Part shown: piece after piece, positions 24,303 through 33,019 of the stretch | Position numbering within the stretch: the first letter of the stretch is position 1 | Layout: every line of letters begins with the position of its first letter | Origin: Actinomadura sp. DC4 | GTDB lineage: Bacteria; Actinomycetota; Actinomycetes; Streptosporangiales; Streptosporangiaceae | Length of the DNA stretch: 64,000 nucleotides | Assembly (NCBI RefSeq): GCF_030406325.1 | Contig: NZ_JAUEQY010000026.1 | Span: 62,001-126,000 of the forward strand | Reading direction: 5' to 3' | Notes under the pieces: model-generated | What the model was told of the DNA's origin: nothing | The model's database searches: none | The model's input: only the letters and a program-made list of their open reading frames with translations | Position numbers and translations under genes: made by a program

Positions 24303-25433
24303 GTGAACGACATCCCCTCCCCACGTCCTGGTGCCGTGGCCGCCGTCGTCCTCGCGGTCGGTGCGCTGACCGCGGTGTCGGTGTGGGGCCAAGGCGACGG
24401 TTCCCTGCTGTGGCTCGACCTCGCGGTCGCGGCGGTGAGCCTGGTCGCGGCGCCCGCGCAGCTCTGGTGGCCGGTCCCGGGCGCGATCGCCGCCACGCTC
24501 CTCGCCGCGATCTCCCCGGCGGCCACGCCCGCGGCCACGATGGGCGCGCTGCAGGTGGCCCAGCGGAGGCGGTTCCCCGTCGCGGCGGCCGTGGCGGTCG
24601 CCGGCGTCGCGGTCCACCTGGTCCGGGCGCTGTGGCGACCGAGCTCCGGCATCTCCCTCGCCTGGTGGTCGCTCCTGGTCGCCGCGGCGTACGGTGCGCT
24701 GCTCGGCTGGGGCGCGCTCGCCCGCTCCCGCCGGGCACTGCTCATCGCGCTGCGCGAACGCGCCCTCCGCGCCGAGGCCGAGCAGGGCCGGCGCGTCGCC
24801 GAGGCCCGCATGGCCGAGCGGCGCACGCTCGCCTGGGAGATGCACGACGTGCTCGCCCACCGGTTGTCCCTGGTGGCCACGCACGCGGGAGCGCTCGAAT
24901 ACCGCCCGGACTCCTCCCCCGAACAGCTCGCCCGCGCCGCCGGGGTGGTCCGCGGCGGTGTGCACCAGGCGCTGGAAGAGCTCCGCCAGGTGATCGGCCT
25001 GCTGCGCGAGGACGATGAGCGCCACGACGAGAGACAGCCCCAGCCCACGCTCGCCGACCTGCCCCGCCTGTTCGCCGAGGCACGCCAGGCCGGCCAGCAC
25101 GTACGGCCGCGCGACGAGGTCACCGATGTCGAGGCCCTCCCGTCGACGGTGACCCGGGCCGCCTTCCGCGTCGTCCAGGAGGGGCTGACCAACGCGCGCA
25201 AGCACGCCCCCGGCGAGACGGTCGAAGTCCACCTCCGCGGCGGGCCGGGCGCCCGCCTGCTGGTCGACGTGAGCAACCCGCTGCCCGCGACGGATTCGGC
25301 CCCGCTCGTGCCGGGCAGCGGCGTCGGCCTCGTCGGCCTGACCGAGCGCGTACGCCTGGCTGGAGGACAACTCGACCACCAGCGCACGAAAGGGGAATTC
25401 CGGCTCTGGGCCTGGCTACCATGGCCCGCGTGA
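24303..25433 (+). CDS. NarL-type sensor histidine kinase
   Basis: A 376-residue membrane kinase. Four to five helices span about residues 10-140, followed by a linker and HisKA_3 dimerisation domain with phospho-acceptor His in EMHDVLAHRLS. The ATP-binding domain has N-box QEGLTNARKHAPG and G-box GSGVGLVGLTERVRLAGG. There is no large extracellular sensor, as in intramembrane-sensing kinases. It overlaps its response regulator by 13 bp and is divergent from the DUF6069/esterase/AraC operon. Confidence 0.92.
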   Translation: MNDIPSPRPGAVAAVVLAVGALTAVSVWGQGDGSLLWLDLAVAAVSLVAAPAQLWWPVPGAIAATLLAAISPAATPAATMGALQVAQRRRFPVAAAVAVAGVAVHLVRALWRPSSGISLAWWSLLVAAAYGALLGWGALARSRRALLIALRERALRAEAEQGRRVAEARMAERRTLAWEMHDVLAHRLSLVATHAGALEYRPDSSPEQLARAAGVVRGGVHQALEELRQVIGLLREDDERHDERQPQPTLADLPRLFAEARQAGQHVRPRDEVTDVEALPSTVTRAAFRVVQEGLTNARKHAPGETVEVHLRGGPGARLLVDVSNPLPATDSAPLVPGSGVGLVGLTERVRLAGGQLDHQRTKGEFRLWAWLPWPA

Positions 25434-26074
25434 TCCGCGTGCTGCTCGTCGACGACGACGCCATGGTCCGGGCCGGTCTGTCCATGATGCTGGACGGCGC
25501 CTCGGGCATCACCGTGGTCGGCGAGGCGGCCGACGGCCAGGAGGCCATCACCGCCACCGACGCCCACGCGCCCGACGTCGTGCTGATGGACCTGCGCATG
25601 CCGCGCGTGGACGGCATCACCGCCACCCGGCGGCTGCGCGCCCGCGCCCGCCCTCCGGAGGTGATCGTCCTGACCACCTTCGACACCGACGAGAACATCC
25701 TGCACGCGCTCCGCGCCGGCGCGAGCGGGTTCCTGCTCAAGGACGCCTCGCCCCCGCAGATCGTCGAGGCGGTCACCCGGGTCACCACGGGAGAGCCCAT
25801 CCTGTCCCCGCGCATCACCCGGCGGCTCATGGACCGCACCGTCACCCAGGCCGGCGCGTACGAGAAGGCCCGCGCCACGCTGGCCCGCCTCACCCCGCGC
25901 GAACACGAGGTGGCCGTCGCGATCGCCCACGGCCGTACGAACGCCGACATCTCCGCCGAACTCGCCATGGGCGTCACGACGGTCAAGGCCCACGTCTCCA
26001 GCATCCTTACCAAGCTGGGGCTGGACAACCGCACTCAGATCGCCCTTCTCGCCCACGACGCGGACCTGGCCTGA
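25421..26074 (+). CDS. NarL/LuxR-type response regulator
   Basis: A 217-residue regulator with receiver domain (acidic pocket LLVDDDAM, phospho-Asp in VLMDLRMP, Thr/Ser switch LTTFDTD, Lys in LLKDA). The C-terminal LuxR helix-turn-helix is LTPREHEVAVAIAHG, TNADISAEL and TVKAHVSSILTKLG. GTG at 25430 is an alternative start. It is paired with the preceding kinase by overlap. A 160-bp space before the convergent next gene contains no gene I can support. Confidence 0.93.
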   Translation: MARVIRVLLVDDDAMVRAGLSMMLDGASGITVVGEAADGQEAITATDAHAPDVVLMDLRMPRVDGITATRRLRARARPPEVIVLTTFDTDENILHALRAGASGFLLKDASPPQIVEAVTRVTTGEPILSPRITRRLMDRTVTQAGAYEKARATLARLTPREHEVAVAIAHGRTNADISAELAMGVTTVKAHVSSILTKLGLDNRTQIALLAHDADLA

Positions 26075-26235
26075 GCAACGGCGGGCGAGGCCGGGAGGAC
26101 GGCGCCGGCCTCCTCGTCGACCGGGACGATCGCCGCGTCGCGCACGACGCGGCGGCGGCGCCCGCGGACTACGAGAAGGCCGCCGGTCTCGCCCGGCCCA
26201 CCAGTGGCGCCACCTGCCTGGCGGCGCTTTCGGGC

Positions 26236-26979
26236 TCAGCCGAAGACCGCGCGCTCCGCCTTCTCGAGCAGGGCGACCAGTTCGTCGGCCTCGCTCTTGC
26301 CGAGGGAGGCGAAGGCGGGGGCCATCAGCTCGTCGGTGAGCCGTTCGGCGTCCTCGCGCCGACTCCGTACCTCCTCTGTCAGCTCGGGATACGGCCGCGG
26401 CCAGCCGAAGTACTCGGCGTTCGGCTCGCCGTGGTGGTACGGGGCCAGCGTGCCGCTCAGGATCGCCTCCAGCGGGTTCAGCCCCTTCGCCAGGACCGCG
26501 ACGATGTGCAGGCCGCCGCGCAGCTCGCGTACGACGTGGGCGAGCTGGATCGCACGGGCCCGGTCGTCCTCGGGCAACGGCACCGCCCGCCAGCCCGCGA
26601 AGAGCGGCGCGGCGATCGTGTCCCCGCTGTCCACGACGATCTGGAGCAGCTCGGCGAGGCGCGCCGACTCCTCGAAGCCGGCCAGCTTGCGACGGGCGAA
26701 GTCATGGACCACGACGGTGTACCGGGCGGTGGCGGTCGCCGGGGAAAGACCGGCGCCCGCCTCCCATGCCTCCCGTACGGTCTCGGCCGGGAAGAAGCCG
26801 GCGGCGGCCGCGACGACATCCGCGTCGACGTCTCCGAGGACTCCGCAGCGACCGCGGAAGTACGGTGCCCAGCCGGCCAGCCCCACCTCTTCCGCGAAGG
26901 TCTTCGCCTCCCGAGAGATCATGAAGGCCCCGCCCAACCGCCCGATCGGCTCCGCCACCGCTGCTGCGATCTCCTGCAT
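26236..26979 (-). CDS. SCO6745-like family protein
   Basis: A 247-residue, mainly helical cytosolic protein. I start at 26979, where GGAGAGG precedes the ATG; the longer 27027 start lacks a ribosome site. FAEEVGLAGWAPYFRGRCGVLGDV, ADVVAAAAGFFPAETVREAWEAG and LLQIVVDSGDTIAAPLFAGWRA recall the SCO6745-type family of actinobacteria, whose function is not established. A conserved GLHIVAVLAKGLNPLEAIL segment could form a ligand pocket. Single gene, divergent from the Sel1/DUF6882 protein. Confidence 0.75.
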   Translation of the reverse strand: MQEIAAAVAEPIGRLGGAFMISREAKTFAEEVGLAGWAPYFRGRCGVLGDVDADVVAAAAGFFPAETVREAWEAGAGLSPATATARYTVVVHDFARRKLAGFEESARLAELLQIVVDSGDTIAAPLFAGWRAVPLPEDDRARAIQLAHVVRELRGGLHIVAVLAKGLNPLEAILSGTLAPYHHGEPNAEYFGWPRPYPELTEEVRSRREDAERLTDELMAPAFASLGKSEADELVALLEKAERAVFG

Positions 26980-27130
26980 CCCAAACCGTCCTCTCCTAGA
27001 ACCGAACCACTTTCTATAGTTCTGCACCGGAGTGTTCCAGCGCCACCTCTTCCGGCCGGGCGGGGAACGCCACGGCGACCGGACGCGTCGGTGTGGGGAC
27101 GGTTCCGGTCGTTCGGAGAGGTGTTCTCGT

Positions 27131-28639
27131 ATGAGCCATGTCCCCTATCCATCCGCCGCGGTCGAGCTGCACGAGGATGCCCTGGCGGCGCAGCGTGAGG
27201 AGCGGTGGGACGCGGCCGAAGTGCTGTTCCGGCAGGCGTTCGAGGCGGGACACCCCGTCGCCGCGTACGACCTGGGCACCGCCCTGCTCGACCGCGGTGA
27301 CCGGAACGGCGCGAAGACGTGGTACCGGCGCGCCGCCGAGCAGGGCGTGCCCGCCGCCGCCTTCGAGGTCGGTTACCTGGAGGAACGCGGGGGCGACCTG
27401 GACGAGGCCGAGCGCTGGTACCGGCGAGCCGCCGAAGGCGGTCACCGCAGTGGGACCCTCAACCTCGGGGTGCTCGTGGAGGATCGGGGAGACGTGCCCG
27501 CCGCCCTGGAGCTCTACCAGCGCGCCTGGGAGCTGGGCGACTCCATGGCCGCGTTCAACATCGGCAAGATCCACGACGACGACGGCAGGGGCGACCTGGC
27601 CAAAGCCGCGGAGTGGTACGGACGCGCGGCGGAGCGCGGCAACGGCGGGGCGGCGTACAACCTCGGGCACGTCCGGCAGGACCAAGGGGACACCGCCGCC
27701 CAGGCGGCGGCCTGGCGGCGGGCCGCGGACCTGGGGCACCCCAAGGCCGCCTGCAGCCTCGGGATCATGTTCCAGCGGCAGGGCGACCAGGACGAGGCCG
27801 CCGCCTGGTTACGCAGATCGGTGGAGGAATTCGGAAACCAGCGGGCCGCCGGTCTGCTCGCCGACATCTGCGAGCGGCGCGGCGACCGGGGTGAGGCCCG
27901 GTTCTGGCGGGACCTCCCGTACGGGCTGGGTGCGTACAGCCCGAGGTTCGAGGCGTTCGCGAGTGAGGGTGCGGCGGCGGCCATCCACCGGCAGGACGTG
28001 CTGAACAAGGCCCTCGGCGACGGTCATGTCCGCTTCGACATCGGCGAGCGGACCATGACCGTGGACGGCGAGACCTACGGCGGCGTCACCCTGCTCGGCA
28101 GCTTCGCCCACGAGAGCCGGTCGTGGCTTTGGGCCTGGGCCAACGAGCACTACCGCGACGACGACCCCGCGGTCGCCCCGCTGCGCGCCATCCGCGCGTA
28201 CGGCCGGGAGCACGACATCCCCGAGCTGACGGTCGGATACCTGGACCTGTCCGGCTTCCCGAACCCGCACCAGGCGGCGACCACGATGGCGATCGCGGCG
28301 GCGGCGCTGCTCGGCGGCAACGGCGTCCACAGCTGCCGGATCAACGACGGGCGCGGATCGGCGTACCTTCACCTCGACGACCCGCGGCTGCCCACCGACG
28401 CCTATGACCCGATCTCCGCGCCGCGCCTCGTGATGACCGCGGTCGAGGTCTTCCCGGCCGACCACCGCCGCGTCGTGCGGGGTCTCATCGCGCACTACGG
28501 CACCGGGCTCGCGGAGAGCCCGGACGTGATCCAGGGCCGCTTCCCGGACGGGAGGAGCCTCACGGTCGGCTTCACCGAGCAGGGCCTCGTCAAGGCCATC
28601 ACCTCGGAGAACGTCCATTCGACGGCGCAAGGGTCATGA
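27131..28639 (+). CDS. Sel1/TPR-repeat protein with C-terminal DUF6882-like domain
   Basis: A 502-residue cytosolic protein. Residues about 15-260 are seven or so Sel1/TPR units (AAEWYGRAAERGNGGAAYNLG and relatives). Residues about 270-500 form a second domain with SFAHESRSWLWAWANEHY, which resembles DUF6882 proteins. The C-terminal MTAVEVFPADHRRVVRGLIAHYG suggests an alpha/beta fold. Codon 227 is TTA (27809-27811), rare here. It overlaps the convergent LLM gene by 6 bp. It shares repeat type with the protein at 0.9-1.6 kb. Function unknown; possibly a stress- or development-linked scaffold. Confidence 0.8.
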   Translation: MSHVPYPSAAVELHEDALAAQREERWDAAEVLFRQAFEAGHPVAAYDLGTALLDRGDRNGAKTWYRRAAEQGVPAAAFEVGYLEERGGDLDEAERWYRRAAEGGHRSGTLNLGVLVEDRGDVPAALELYQRAWELGDSMAAFNIGKIHDDDGRGDLAKAAEWYGRAAERGNGGAAYNLGHVRQDQGDTAAQAAAWRRAADLGHPKAACSLGIMFQRQGDQDEAAAWLRRSVEEFGNQRAAGLLADICERRGDRGEARFWRDLPYGLGAYSPRFEAFASEGAAAAIHRQDVLNKALGDGHVRFDIGERTMTVDGETYGGVTLLGSFAHESRSWLWAWANEHYRDDDPAVAPLRAIRAYGREHDIPELTVGYLDLSGFPNPHQAATTMAIAAAALLGGNGVHSCRINDGRGSAYLHLDDPRLPTDAYDPISAPRLVMTAVEVFPADHRRVVRGLIAHYGTGLAESPDVIQGRFPDGRSLTVGFTEQGLVKAITSENVHSTAQGS

Positions 28640-29632
28640 GCCGGCCGCGGCCGCGAACGCCGTGAGCTCGCCGGGAACGTCCGGGCCGGCCGGGACGTAC
28701 ACGACCTCGGTCACCCCGGCGGCGCCGGCCTCGCCGAACCGGGCGGCGACGGACGCGGCGTCACCGGTCCAGCCGGGTTCCAGGATCGCCGGCCCGGCGG
28801 CGGCCACCATGGCGCGGTCGCGCCCGGTAAGCCGGGAGAGATGGCCCTGGTGGACGACGAGATGCCGTTGTCCCTCGGGACGTTCGGCCTCGACCGAGGT
28901 ACGCCACGCCTTGCCGCCCGGCAGGGCGTCGACCGCGGTGCCGGCGTTCTGCCACACGGCGTGGACGACGCTCGCGTAACCCGGACCGGCCGCCTCGACC
29001 ACACGGGAGGCGGTGTGGTCCTCCCCCGCCCGCAGGACCGTGCCGAACCTGAGCAGCGCGCACTCGGTCCACGTGCCGCCTTCCGGTGGAACGCCGGTCG
29101 TCACGACGCCCGGCACGCCGAGTTCTCGCGCCACCCTGTCCCCTTTGGGGCCCGAGGCGGCCACCCACAGCGGCACGTCGATCGGAGGGCGCGGTCCCGT
29201 GCCCGGCAGCTGCATCATCTGACACGGCCGGCCGCCGATGTCGACGACCGCCCCGTGCAGCAGCGCCCGTACCCGCCGGACGTGGCGGGCGAGGTCGGCC
29301 CAGGCGACGGGCTTGTCGCCCAGCGCGTGCCGGGCCGTGAAGCCGGTCCCGAAGGCGACGGTCAGCCGGCCGGGCGCGAGCTCGTCGACGGAACCGATCG
29401 CCGACGCGGTCACCATCGGATGACGCAGACCGGGTACGGCCACCCCGGTGGCGAGCCCGATCCGGCCGGTCCCGGCCGCGACGCGCGCCAGCGCGATCCA
29501 CATGTCGCCGTGGAGGGCCGGCGAGTCGAACAGCCAGACGCGGTGGTAGCCGAGCCGCTCGGCGAGCGCGGCCCGCTCGACCACGTCGACCGTCGGTGGC
29601 AGCGCACACGAGTAACGAGGGCGGGACGTCAT
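28634..29632 (-). CDS. LLM-class F420-dependent oxidoreductase
   Basis: A 332-residue luciferase-like TIM barrel: ERLGYHRVWLFDSPALHGDMWIAL, TGRIGLATGVAVPGLRHP, ELAPGRLTVAFGTG, IDVPLWVAASGPKG and GVPGVVTTG are typical of the F420-using branch (MSMEG/MER type). ATG overlaps the preceding VOC stop (ATGA), and both lie opposite a TetR gene with two operator palindromes. It should be part of a TetR-controlled detoxification pair. Substrate unknown; FMN use cannot be excluded. Confidence 0.88.
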   Translation of the reverse strand: MTSRPRYSCALPPTVDVVERAALAERLGYHRVWLFDSPALHGDMWIALARVAAGTGRIGLATGVAVPGLRHPMVTASAIGSVDELAPGRLTVAFGTGFTARHALGDKPVAWADLARHVRRVRALLHGAVVDIGGRPCQMMQLPGTGPRPPIDVPLWVAASGPKGDRVARELGVPGVVTTGVPPEGGTWTECALLRFGTVLRAGEDHTASRVVEAAGPGYASVVHAVWQNAGTAVDALPGGKAWRTSVEAERPEGQRHLVVHQGHLSRLTGRDRAMVAAAGPAILEPGWTGDAASVAARFGEAGAAGVTEVVYVPAGPDVPGELTAFAAAAGS

Positions 29633-29988
29633 GCGGAGGGCTCCCACAGGGCGACCGTGGCGCCCGCCGGGTCCTCGATGACGGTCACGGAGCCGACGGG
29701 GAGGTCCACCCGCGGCCGTACGACGCGCGCGCCGAGGTCCGTCGCGCGCTTCGCCGCGTCCTCCAGGTCGGTCACCGAGACGTACGGAACCCACTGCGGC
29801 CGCCGGTCGTCGTCTGCGGCGAGCCGCGTGAGACCGCCCCACGCGCCGTCCGCGTCGACGAACATCGGGACCGGCTCGGCCCCGGCCGGGACGTCGGCGA
29901 CCCTCCAGCCGAACAGGTCCGTGTAGAAGCGCCGGGACACGTCGGCGTCGGCGGTCCGCAGATCCATGAAGACGAAGGGCGGGGTCAC
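29629..29988 (-). CDS. VOC (glyoxalase/bleomycin-resistance) family protein
   Basis: A 119-residue single-domain protein with two beta-alpha-beta-beta-beta units: FMDLRTADADVSRRFYTDLFGW and PYVSVTDLEDAAKRATDLGAR, ending VTVIEDPAGATVALWEP. The Glu/His metal ligands of dioxygenase members are only partly evident, so it may be a binding or isomerase member. It is the first gene of a two-gene operon with the LLM oxidoreductase, controlled from the palindromes at 30009-30047. Confidence 0.88.
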   Translation of the reverse strand: MTPPFVFMDLRTADADVSRRFYTDLFGWRVADVPAGAEPVPMFVDADGAWGGLTRLAADDDRRPQWVPYVSVTDLEDAAKRATDLGARVVRPRVDLPVGSVTVIEDPAGATVALWEPSA

Positions 29989-30008
29989 GGTCGGCTCTCC
30001 TCTGGCGA

Positions 30009-30047
30009 TCAGGACATGTGTCCTGAAGATTAGGACACGTGTCCTAA
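30009..30047. promoter_or_regulatory. Tandem TetR operators, 21 bp centre to centre
   Basis: Two 18-bp palindromes. TCAGGACATGTGTCCTGA at 30009-30026 is perfect except for the central two bases. TTAGGACACGTGTCCTAA at 30030-30047 is perfect. They share the core AGGACA/TGTCCT and are spaced two helical turns apart between the divergent VOC/LLM operon and the TetR gene. This is the expected layout for cooperative TetR-dimer binding and autoregulation. Confidence 0.85.
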
Positions 30048-30077
30048 TCGTGCAACGGCCGAGTAGGCTCCTCCCTC

Positions 30078-30665
30078 ATGGGGTCATCCACGGAGAGGCG
30101 GCGGTCGCCGAACCAGCAGGCCAAACAGGAGCAGATCATCGAGGCCGCCAAGGAGGTCCTCGCCCGCGACGGCCTGGCCGCGTGCACGGCGCGCGCGGTG
30201 GCCGACGCCAGCCCCCTGACGAAGAGCGCGATCCACTACTACTTCGATGACATGGACGAGATCATCGACGGCGCGATGGAACGTCACATGGCCGGATGCC
30301 TCGACCGCATCCGCGAGGCCGCGGACCGGCACGAACGCCCGGTCGACCGCTTCTGGGCCGCGACCCGGACGTACCTGGAGATCTTCGCGGAGCAGCCGAA
30401 GGCGGCGCTCCTGTGGTTCAGCTACTGGGTGGACGTGGGGCAGAAGGCCCGGCCCGAGCCGATCGACCGGATGCACCAGATGATGATCGCCGTCCTCCGC
30501 GACCTGCTGGCCGACATCCCGGTCGACGATCCACCCGCGCGAGCCCATGCGTTCTTCTCGTACCTGCTCGGCACCCTCATGCAGCAGGCCGTACGCCCAT
30601 TGCCGTTCTCCGAGCTGAAGCCGGAGATCGCCACCGTGTGCCGGCTGGACCCGGGCCTGTCCTAG
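30078..30665 (+). CDS. TetR/AcrR-family repressor
   Basis: A 195-residue regulator. The N-terminal helix-turn-helix is QIIEAAKEVLARDGLAACTARAVADASPLTKSAIHYYFDDMDEI. The helical ligand domain carries a Trp-rich segment (LLWFSYWVDVG) that could form the effector pocket. It is divergent from the VOC/LLM operon with twin operators between, so it probably represses both. Its TAG shares the bases CTAG with the TAG of the convergent frameshifted gene. Confidence 0.92.
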   Translation: MGSSTERRRSPNQQAKQEQIIEAAKEVLARDGLAACTARAVADASPLTKSAIHYYFDDMDEIIDGAMERHMAGCLDRIREAADRHERPVDRFWAATRTYLEIFAEQPKAALLWFSYWVDVGQKARPEPIDRMHQMMIAVLRDLLADIPVDDPPARAHAFFSYLLGTLMQQAVRPLPFSELKPEIATVCRLDPGLS

Positions 30666-31118
30666 ACTCCGATGACCTCCGCCTCGTGGAGGATGAGCAT
30701 GTCGGTGACGAAGCAGGCGCGCCGGCGGCGACGGTGATGGTGAAGGGTTCGTGGCGGGAAGCCCCTCCCCGTGGGCGACCGATGTGTCGCGGAGGACGAC
30801 CTCGAGACCCGTGAACAGCGCCGTGAAGCGTCTCCAGTCGCCGAACTCGGGCGCCTCGTGCCAGCGGTCCTCCGCGGAGATCCGCTGAACCTTCAGGCCG
30901 CCCTTCGAGCCCTCCGGCCGATCTCGGACCTCCAGCCGGCCGCCCGGCGTCATGCGCGTCTCGCGCGTGACGGCCTCGTCGTCGAACTCGGTCTGCGCGT
31001 CGCCGGCGTAGGTCCATCGGCAGTCGCGGGTCAGGAAGAGGCCGACGAGAGCGGGCCGACGGCCTGTCGCGCCTTCGGGGTCCCAGCCCTCGCAGTAGGA
31101 GAACCGCAGCTCGTCCAC
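30662..31118 (-). pseudogene. Frameshifted gene of unknown family
   Basis: The first ~120 codons (MDELRFSYCEGWDPEG, TRDCRWTYAGDAQTEFDD, FGDWRRFTALFTGLEVVLRD) are intact. The sequence then continues in a second frame (HEPFTITVAAGAP) and in a third (CFVTDMLILHEAEVIGV, TAG at 30662). Two one-base losses near 30757-30760 and 30719-30720 would explain this; restoring both gives a 152-residue protein whose stop overlaps the TetR stop. It is either a recent pseudogene or has sequence errors. I do not recognise the family; it looks like a small cytosolic alpha/beta protein. Confidence 0.7.
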
Positions 31119-31230
31119 GACATCACCGATTCCGTCGACGCCTTCTCAACGGGGCCGACGCTGGCCACCACCGCCGACGCTGGGGAACGAGACGGTGCCG
31201 TGCCCCCGGAGAGGCACGGCACCGTCCGGC

Positions 31231-32406
31231 TCAGCGGTGGGTGAACACCGGAACCCACGAGCCGAGCTTGTCGGAGCGGTGGTACCCCGTGAGCGGCGTG
31301 ATCTTGCCCTGGAGGTTCACCAGGAGGAGCCGGTTGTGGAACTCCCCGGTTTCCCGGCACTTCTTCACCGCGCAGCCGACCGCGAACAGTTGCCGGTCAT
31401 CCGCCCAGGCCCTGGCCTGTTCGATCGGGAGGACCGCGGCGGCCCTGCCCGTCTTCAGGTTCGTGATCGTGACGGCGGGGCCCGGCTTCGGCCCGAACTT
31501 CGGCAGGAGAGTGCCGTCCGGGGAGAGTCCGGCCTCCTCCATGTCGTCGGCCTCGTACGCCGGTGCGGGCCGGGACCGTCCGTTCAGGTCGTAGAAGACC
31601 TTCGCGGGGGCGGTCTCGGTCGGGGCCCAGATCAGCGTGCCACTCCTGCTCCAGCCGAGGTCCTGGCGAGTGCCGGGGGCGCCCGGGTAGGGGGCCAGCG
31701 CGTGGAAGGCGCCGTGTCCCGTCGTCGTGTCGACGACGGCGAAGCCGGTCCGCGAGCCCGCGGGCCCGTTGAAACTCATGGAGGTGTCGGCCACGTCGGG
31801 GTCCGTCCCGTACGCGGTCAGCAGCAGCCGCCGCCCGTCCGGCGCCCATGCCACACCGCCGACCTTGTGCCCGATCGAGATCCAGCGGGTGACCTTCCGC
31901 GTGGCCATGTCGAGGATGCCGACCCGCGGCGCCGGCAGCGGGCCCTCGAGCACCGCCGCCTGGTGCATGCCGGGCGCGACGTCGAGGTAGGCCCACGAGG
32001 TCTTCTCGTACGTTCCGGGGCCCGGGTCGTACAGGTACCACGTGCGCTGGACACCGCCGGACGCCCCCTTGTGCGCCGTGTAGTACGCGGCGACGGCGGT
32101 GTGCCCGGCCGCGACGAGGTGGCGCGGGAACGTACTGCCGAGGTCGGTGCGCAGGGACGTGTCCGAGGACAGCGTCACCGGCTGGATCGTCCGCGTCGGC
32201 GCCTTCGACGCCGGTCCCCCGGTCACCGCCACTCCCACTCCCACGAGGAGCGCCATCGCACCGGCCGCGAGCGCGTACGTCAGCGGCCGCCGTACCCGCA
32301 CCTTCCGGTCGTCCGTGGAAAGGACCCGTTCGGTCAGGTCGTCGGGCACGCGAGCCTGGAAGGACAGATCTCTGCAGGCGTCCTTGATGTGCGTCTCGGT
32401 GTTCAC
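31231..32406 (-). CDS. Membrane protein with beta-propeller-like sensor domain, probable anti-sigma partner
   Basis: A 391-residue protein. GTG at 32406 overlaps the sigma-factor stop (GTGA). An ~38-residue cytoplasmic head is followed by one membrane helix (LTYALAAGAMALLVGVGVAV) and an outward domain with WD40/TolB-like strands (GVAWAPDGRRLLLTAYG, GLSPDGTLLPKFG, DLGWSRSGTLIWAP). SigE-type ECF factors are often coupled to such membrane proteins, which hold the sigma factor and sense outside signals. No zinc-binding HxxxCxxC anti-sigma motif is visible, so the mechanism is uncertain. Confidence 0.78.
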   Translation of the reverse strand: MNTETHIKDACRDLSFQARVPDDLTERVLSTDDRKVRVRRPLTYALAAGAMALLVGVGVAVTGGPASKAPTRTIQPVTLSSDTSLRTDLGSTFPRHLVAAGHTAVAAYYTAHKGASGGVQRTWYLYDPGPGTYEKTSWAYLDVAPGMHQAAVLEGPLPAPRVGILDMATRKVTRWISIGHKVGGVAWAPDGRRLLLTAYGTDPDVADTSMSFNGPAGSRTGFAVVDTTTGHGAFHALAPYPGAPGTRQDLGWSRSGTLIWAPTETAPAKVFYDLNGRSRPAPAYEADDMEEAGLSPDGTLLPKFGPKPGPAVTITNLKTGRAAAVLPIEQARAWADDRQLFAVGCAVKKCRETGEFHNRLLLVNLQGKITPLTGYHRSDKLGSWVPVFTHR

Positions 32407-32927
32407 TGCAGGACCTCCTTGACACGACGCGCGTCGCCCAGTTCGGGGGCGAGCTCGCGCAGCCGGGCGAGCGAACGGTGGGTGGTGCTGCGCACCGTGC
32501 CGACACTGCAGCCGAGCAGCCGCGCGACCTCCTTTTCGGGCAGGTCCTCGAAGAACCGCAGGGCGAGTACGGCCCGCTGCCGGGGCGTGATCCGCGTCAG
32601 CGCCTCGCGTACGGTGATCCGCAGGTCCGAGGCGGGCGCGTCGTCGTGGTGCACCTCGTCCGGGGGCACCGCGACGTGGGTCTCGCGCCGTCTCCACGGG
32701 CGTTGCCAGAAGTCGACCTGCTGGCGGTACATCACCTGGCGGACGTACGCCTCAGGGCTCTTCGCACTGGCCCATCGCGTGACCGTCTTGGTGAGCGCCG
32801 TCTGCAACAGATCCTCGGCCGCGTGCTGGTCACCCCCGCTCAGGAGGTACGCCAGCCGCATCAACGCGGCGGACCTCTCCACCATGAACTCACGGAACTC
32901 CCGCTCCGTCGCGGTATCCATCGCCAC
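32403..32927 (-). CDS. SigE-family ECF RNA polymerase sigma factor
   Basis: A 174-residue sigma factor with region 2 (EFREFMVERSAALMRLAYLL, HAAEDLLQTALTK) and region 4 (LTRITPRQRAVLALRFFED, EKEVARLLGCSVGTVRSTTHRSLARLRE). The separation and the WxxxxxPEAYVRQVMYRQ linker match the actinobacterial SigE family. It is coupled to the membrane propeller protein downstream and divergent from the alpha-galactosidase gene across 92 bp, which could therefore be a target. Confidence 0.92.
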   Translation of the reverse strand: MAMDTATEREFREFMVERSAALMRLAYLLSGGDQHAAEDLLQTALTKTVTRWASAKSPEAYVRQVMYRQQVDFWQRPWRRRETHVAVPPDEVHHDDAPASDLRITVREALTRITPRQRAVLALRFFEDLPEKEVARLLGCSVGTVRSTTHRSLARLRELAPELGDARRVKEVLQ

Positions 32928-33019
32928 CTCCGAATTGCCGTCACCCCTGAGACCCTTGGGGGTGGCTACCGCTATGCCGCGGTGTGCCCGCTTTCTCCTA
33001 CTCTCGAGAAGGAGCCAAG

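Noticed and set aside
26075-26235. Small gene or clear terminator in the 160-bp convergent space
   Set aside because: Partly coding-like Ala/Arg-rich sequence without start or match, and only an imperfect hairpin near 26200; nothing I can support.
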